64,000 bases of DNA from Sternotherus odoratus (lineage: Eukaryota; Chordata; Testudines; Kinosternidae): positions 61,475,840 through 61,539,839 of the forward strand of contig JAVMKO010000002.1 of assembly GCA_032164245.1 (NCBI GenBank). Direction: 5' to 3'. Made by a program: the position numbers and the translations under genes. This document shows, piece after piece, positions 59,850 through 64,000 of the stretch. How positions within the stretch are numbered: position 1 is the stretch's first letter; every line of letters starts with the position of its first letter. The notes under the pieces were generated by a model that did not search any database, had not been told where the DNA came from, and was given only the letters and a program-made list of their open reading frames with translations.

Positions 59850-60500
59850 TTTCTCTTCAGTGGATCTTGAAACCAGGGAGGAAAGTCCTAATGTCTCTAT
59901 GGATGCTGAGGATGGAACTGCTTCCTCTTTGTTGCTGAAGTACAGATTCCAAGAGATTGTAATGTTGCCCTGGAATCTTTTAGGCTATGGAATCTATTGT
60001 CCATCTTATCTGAAAACAAAGAGGGACCTTCAAAAGGGAAGTCCTAGATGGTCTGTTGGACTTCTCGGGGAAGCCCAGATGACTGTAACCACAAACATCT
60101 TCACATAGAAATAGCTAATGCCATGGTTCAAGATGCCACACCTACATCATCCAAACTATTCTGGAGAGCAGTTCTGGCAATCAGCTTGCCCTCATCCACC
60201 ATTACTTCAAATTCCTGCCTACAGTCCTCTGGTAGCTTGTCTTTAAATTTTACAAAGTTCTCCTACAGGTAAAGTCATAGCAGCTCAGGAATGCCTATTA
60301 CTTTGTAATCCCAAACTGCAGACTCCCTATAAAATAAAGTTTGCATCCAAACAAGTCTAGCCTCTTTGCATCTTTGCCTTTCAGCACTGCTGCTTGGTGT
60401 CCTTCATCTTTCCCATTTGTTAGCAGCTGCTGCCATCAAGGAAGCTGGAGGAGGGGACAAATACTCTAGATCCCTTAGAGGGGATGTAGTACCTCCTTTC
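59850..60500 (-). pseudogene. DIRS gag-like region, C-terminal part, broken
   Basis: Conceptual pieces such as KDAKRLDLFG, SSGLPREVQQTI and SLKDSRATLQSLG with several stops match the conserved C-terminal gag segment of turtle DIRS elements as I recall it. Confidence 0.7.
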
Positions 60501-60504
60501 AGCT

Positions 60505-61850
60505 CACTCTGTACAAAGCAGCCCCCCCCCCCACAGACACCAGCCACTACGCCCCCTGTTTTGCCTGCAAGGGGGCAGTTTTGACTCCGGCCGCTAGGCC
60601 ACGCTATCCCACCAGGGGAGGGGGAATTAGGCAGGCTTTGGCCACTGGGGCATTATCCAAGGGGCACACTGAATGGACTCCGGCCGCGAGGTTGCATTGC
60701 CCCACCTAGGAACTGGCAGTAGGTGGACCCTGGCCATTGTGCTGACTACAGAGGGAGTGGGAGGGGATAGAAAATGGACTTAGGCATAGAGAGGCGGGGT
60801 TACCTCCCACCCCCGACTTAAGGGGTTGACGAGGTACAAAGCCCACCACAATGTTATTAACACATGTGCCAAACCCCACAGCCCTGCCCAAACTGAGATT
60901 GATAAACAGGTCTGTCCTAAACAAAGGAATGTGTGCGCTGCTTCATTTGCATTTAAGCAGTAAACAAAGTCATCAAGCAGGAAGGGAAACAGAGAGAGCT
61001 CAAAACTGATGAGAAAAAGCCAGCAGTAAACATCCTTCCACATAGAGACTCTGTCTCCTGGTGCCCAGCTGGAAACTATAAAAAGGAGGGAAAAACAACC
61101 CAGAGCACTCCTCTCTCTCCCTGCCCATTGCATTCACTGCACCTGAAGCAACAAAGGAAGCATTCAGTGGATTCGGGGGTGGAGAGGTCCTGACACCTGT
61201 CAGGAATGGTCTAGTTATTACTTAGTCCTGCCTCGACTGCAGGGGACTGCACTAGATGATTTATTGAGGTCCCTTCCAGTCTTACGCTACTAGGATTCTA
61301 TGACCCAACAAGTTTGGTCAGTAAGACTGCTGAAAGCATGAGGTGAGAAAAATGTGTGAAGTTAACAGTGTGTTAAATTAGGCACCAATAATGTTTTATC
61401 TAAATTTTTCTTGTAACCATTTCTGACTTTTAAGCCTCATTACTTATATTAACTCAAATCTGTCTTTTTGTAGTTAATAAACTTGTTTCGTCTGATCCAC
61501 AGTGTTTAAATCAAGGTGTCTGGGCAACTCCATTTGGGGTGGTGACAACCTGTGTGCATATTATTCTTTTAAAAGAAAAACAAACTTAATATAGCTTGTG
61601 ATGTCCAGGAGAGGGCTGGGCAGTACAGGTCATAAATTTTCTGGGGGAAATCCAAGATGGAGGGTGTGTTGAGGTCCCTTACAATATAACCAAGGTTGGT
61701 GAAAGCAAGAGTGTGACCCAAGTTGGCTGGCAGGCTGCAGTTACACACAGAGATTCAAAGTGTGGCTTGCATGCTGGAAGGCTGTTTCTGAGCAGCCCAG
61801 GTGGCACCTAAGGTTGCAGGCCAGAAGTGACACAGCTATTCATTAGACTG
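60505..61850 (+). mobile_element. LTR-like insertion inside DIRS gag
   Basis: Separates the two gag parts. Has a TATA-like ACTATAAAAAGGAGG (61076-61090) and AATAAA (61476-61481), as in an LTR promoter and poly(A) unit, plus GGACTCCGGCCGCTAGGCC-type text shared with 49280-49910. A CR1 or SINE tail (CACTAGATGATTTATTGAGG to GGATTCTATGA) sits inside at about 61195-61302. Exact ends and target duplication not established. Confidence 0.5.
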
Positions 61851-62343
61851 GAGTGTACCATGGCATGTCACAATATTTAACATTGTGTGGGGAAGCAGAA
61901 CAAGTTGGGACTGGGAATAGGTAACCTAAGCAAGGGGATTGTGATACTGGGTATATCATTGCCCTTCGACTGCATCGGCCTTTCAGAAGTGTGGGAGGTA
62001 ACAGTACCATGAGCTTCTGACATGGAGAGGTTGGAATGGCAGGCATAGGTACGGACTGTAAACTTTCTTGCACTTCTGGTGATACTGCTACAGGGAAGCT
62101 AAGCAGATCCCTTGGAGTTGCACACACCTCCAGGATGTTTGGGAGCAGCAATGACAGATGGCTCTGCACCAAAGATCTTTTGGGGGACGCCTCTGATGGA
62201 CCTGGTGCAGGCTCTGGATGTGGTGATTCCTTCTTTTTGCCTGAAGAGTGCTCCAGTGAGAGACTCTCCCTAAATGTCTGTAAGGGTATGTCTACCTGGC
62301 GATGAAAAACCCATGTCTGGCTCGTGCCAGCTGACTTTGGCAC
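61843..62343 (-). pseudogene. DIRS gag-like frame, N-terminal part (tentative)
   Basis: 166 codons of Pro/Ser-rich sequence (for example PEPAPGPSEASPKRS) at the position of DIRS gag upstream of pol. Low complexity gives weak homology evidence; placement within the inverted ends is the main support. Confidence 0.5.
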
Positions 62344-62470
62344 ATAGGACTCAGACTAAAGGGCTATTTAATTGTGATGTAGGTGTTCTGGCTTCGACTG
62401 GAGCCTGAACTCCGGGATCTTCCCATTTTGCAGGGTCCTAGAGAGTCTTGACTTCAGGTAGAACAATGGA
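62285..62470. mobile_element. MITE-like insertion in the DIRS 5' region
   Basis: Starts AGGGTATGTCTACCTGGCGA, the head of common turtle MITEs, with CTGGCTCGTGCCAGC inside. Lies between the gag frame and the right inverted end of the DIRS element. Right boundary uncertain. Confidence 0.45.
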
Positions 62471-62600
62471 ATGTGACAGAGGGTGTTTGAGCCATCTCAA
62501 TGGGTACTACTGAGGGAAAAATTTCTCCTACAACTTTGTATGAGACGTGCACACACCTACAAAGAAATGAAAACGTGCAAGCACTCAAGGAAAAACTCCT

Positions 62601-64000
62601 GTAGACTACAAATGTTAAGAGAAGCCCAATTTGAAGTTTATTACAAGCAGTCCAGCATGAACATGATCAAAGCATGGAAGACCGTGGTCAGTTCTATAAT
62701 AACTGAATTTTCTGAATAATCTACAGCTGTAGATAGCAATGTCCACTCGAGGCCACTGACATACAGGCCTCCATCCTGAGAGAGCAGATCAGGATCAACC
62801 CAAGTTCCATAAGTGTCTCACCAGTGCATAATATACTCATGAATAATGGGAAACCAAAATGGAAACATGCTCCTCAACACTCCTTCCCCTACATACAACC
62901 AACCACCCTTAACCCTGTATGTCACAGCTAGTTGTCACTCTCTCCAAGTAAAAATTTCAGCTAATTAGTCCAGTGGCCATGAGACTGTCCACAATAAAGC
63001 CAATTAATAGACACAGTAAGGGTTATAGCAATGACACCACAATCCATATCATCAGATTACCTCTTCTGAGAGCAGAAAAAGGGACAAAATGAAACAGTGG
63101 GAAAGATCTTGGCTGACTTATAGGACAGTGCCTATAACCACCCTCTAATTCCTCCCTTCTAGGAATGTGTACAGTCATCCAAGGGCATCTAGACCCTTTC
63201 TTAGGGACCACAGTTTTACCACCAGCACCTGAAAGTTAATAGCATGGAAAACTGCTAAAAGATCTGAGTGTCATCAGGAACAATTTTTTATTATTCAGTG
63301 CCAGGAGAAGATTGTCAACTGCATTAATCAGGGCAGTCTTGATATGCTGACAGTCTAAAAATTCCATTAAGACAAGAAAACCTTGAACCTGTACAGTCAC
63401 TATGTTTTCCAATATTCTTTCCCGAAAGAGGGAGTTCTAAACAGATTCAACAACTCAGAAATTTATTAGTAGTTTTGACTTGTGGCTTCAACTCCTAAAA
63501 TTTAGACAATCCTGTATTATTTACAGAGAAAACAAGGATACTCTGAAAATCTGAGGGCCTAATGAAGTGAAGCATATGGCTGCTAAAGATTTAGGTTTAA
63601 TGAGCTGCTCTTGTGGTGAAAAAAGGCACAGAGAACAGAATATAAAACTAGTTGTTAAAAAGACAAACAGATCAATCCATCATCCCATTGGGAACTGGGA
63701 TCAGCAGCAGCATAGATGGTACAGAGCTTATTTATAATTGCATAGAACCACTGCATATGCATGGATGGAATATCAATCCCAGCTCTGAATGATCTCAGGA
63801 TTTCCTTGTGAAATGACTATCCCTCCACATTCCTATTCACTGGTCAACCACCTTTCGTTCAGTGGTCATGTTGCCATTGTTTCCTTACTCTGCAGCTATA
63901 GGATACCTTCCTCTTCAAAGCAGAGAAGCTTGTAATGCTCTGAGCAACGTTAGCAATTTACTCAGTTTTCTGTCAGAAGCTACACATTACCTAGGGTAGC
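62601..64000. other. Right edge, no gene recognised
   Basis: AT-rich, no transposon identified. The missing UBE2V2 upstream exons were sought here on the minus strand by expected sequence and not found. Confidence 0.4.

Larger units (their letters stand above)
56670..62600 (-). mobile_element. DIRS-type tyrosine-recombinase retrotransposon, decayed
   Basis: On the minus strand from high to low coordinates: gag-like frame (62343-61843 and about 60500-59850), reverse transcriptase (59831-59178), RNase H region (59080-58300), tyrosine recombinase (58061-57636 and 57410-57048). Inverted terminal segments frame it: 56680-56775 and 62497-62595 are reverse-complement copies (GAGGGAAAAA, GTGCAAG, CTCAA in order). 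A further inverted pair (TTCTTTGAGATGTCTTGCAC and GTGCGAAACACATCACCAGAA) lies at 56687-56935. DIRS elements integrate by a tyrosine recombinase and lack an integrase and target duplications. Stops and frameshifts break all frames, and about 1.3 kb of foreign sequence splits gag. Confidence 0.87.

Noticed and set aside
61843..62343. 166-codon minus frame as a host gene
   Set aside because: Pro/Ser-rich and placed between DIRS pol and the inverted end; better read as gag remnant.
1..64000. A prokaryote-style defence or gene-cluster system
   Set aside because: Split exons, GT/AG introns, MIR/CR1/DIRS/hAT repeats and AT-rich introns show vertebrate DNA; no operon-like runs of frames or CRISPR-type spaced repeats were seen.

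Overview
The window is AT-rich, intron-rich vertebrate nuclear DNA. The repeats point to a hidden-necked (cryptodiran) turtle: many CR1 LINE tails, a tRNA-headed SINE with a CR1-like tail, a DIRS-type tyrosine-recombinase retrotransposon, hAT and Tigger/pogo-like DNA elements, many small MITEs, and short repeats carrying a GTAGCCGTGTTAGTCTG head. The species call rests on recognising these repeats, not on a search. No bacterial operon, CRISPR array, rRNA or functional tRNA gene was seen.

Two genes are supported, both on the minus strand and both partial. Right: the last two coding exons of UBE2V2 (55506-55631 and 44740-44886), with its 5' exons beyond the right edge. Left: seven coding exons (31135 down to 11783) of a CLC chloride/proton antiporter of the CLC-6/7 type. 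Every junction has a canonical splice site and the phases agree across all six introns, giving about 388 residues, roughly the first half of such a protein. The second half of the membrane domain and the CBS domains were not found in the remaining 11.8 kb and presumably lie beyond the left edge. In human, CLCN7, CLCN6 and UBE2V2 are on three different chromosomes, so this looks like a separate CLC paralogue. Its ion-pathway motifs are unusual (PSGLP and GPEGP instead of GSGIP and GKEGP).

Layout: 1-11.8 kb is intron or 3' flank of the CLC gene with a CR1 split by a solo LTR; 11.8-31.1 kb holds the CLC exons among MITEs, SINEs and old LINEs; 31-44.7 kb is the 5' flank or first introns of the CLC gene, with a Tigger-like element carrying a GC-rich minisatellite, a second solo LTR and a hAT element with an exact 8-bp target duplication; 44.7-55.6 kb is UBE2V2 with its last intron, which includes a nested fold-back repeat; 56.7-62.6 kb is a decayed but structurally near-complete DIRS element inside a UBE2V2 upstream intron or flank, itself carrying an LTR-like insertion and an upstream MITE.

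The most notable items are the divergent CLC paralogue next to UBE2V2, the recurrent and nested hairpin organisation of SINE-like repeats (one with a perfect 50-bp inverted repeat and a 12-bp target duplication), and the DIRS element with recognisable inverted ends and an RT active site changed to Asn-Asn.
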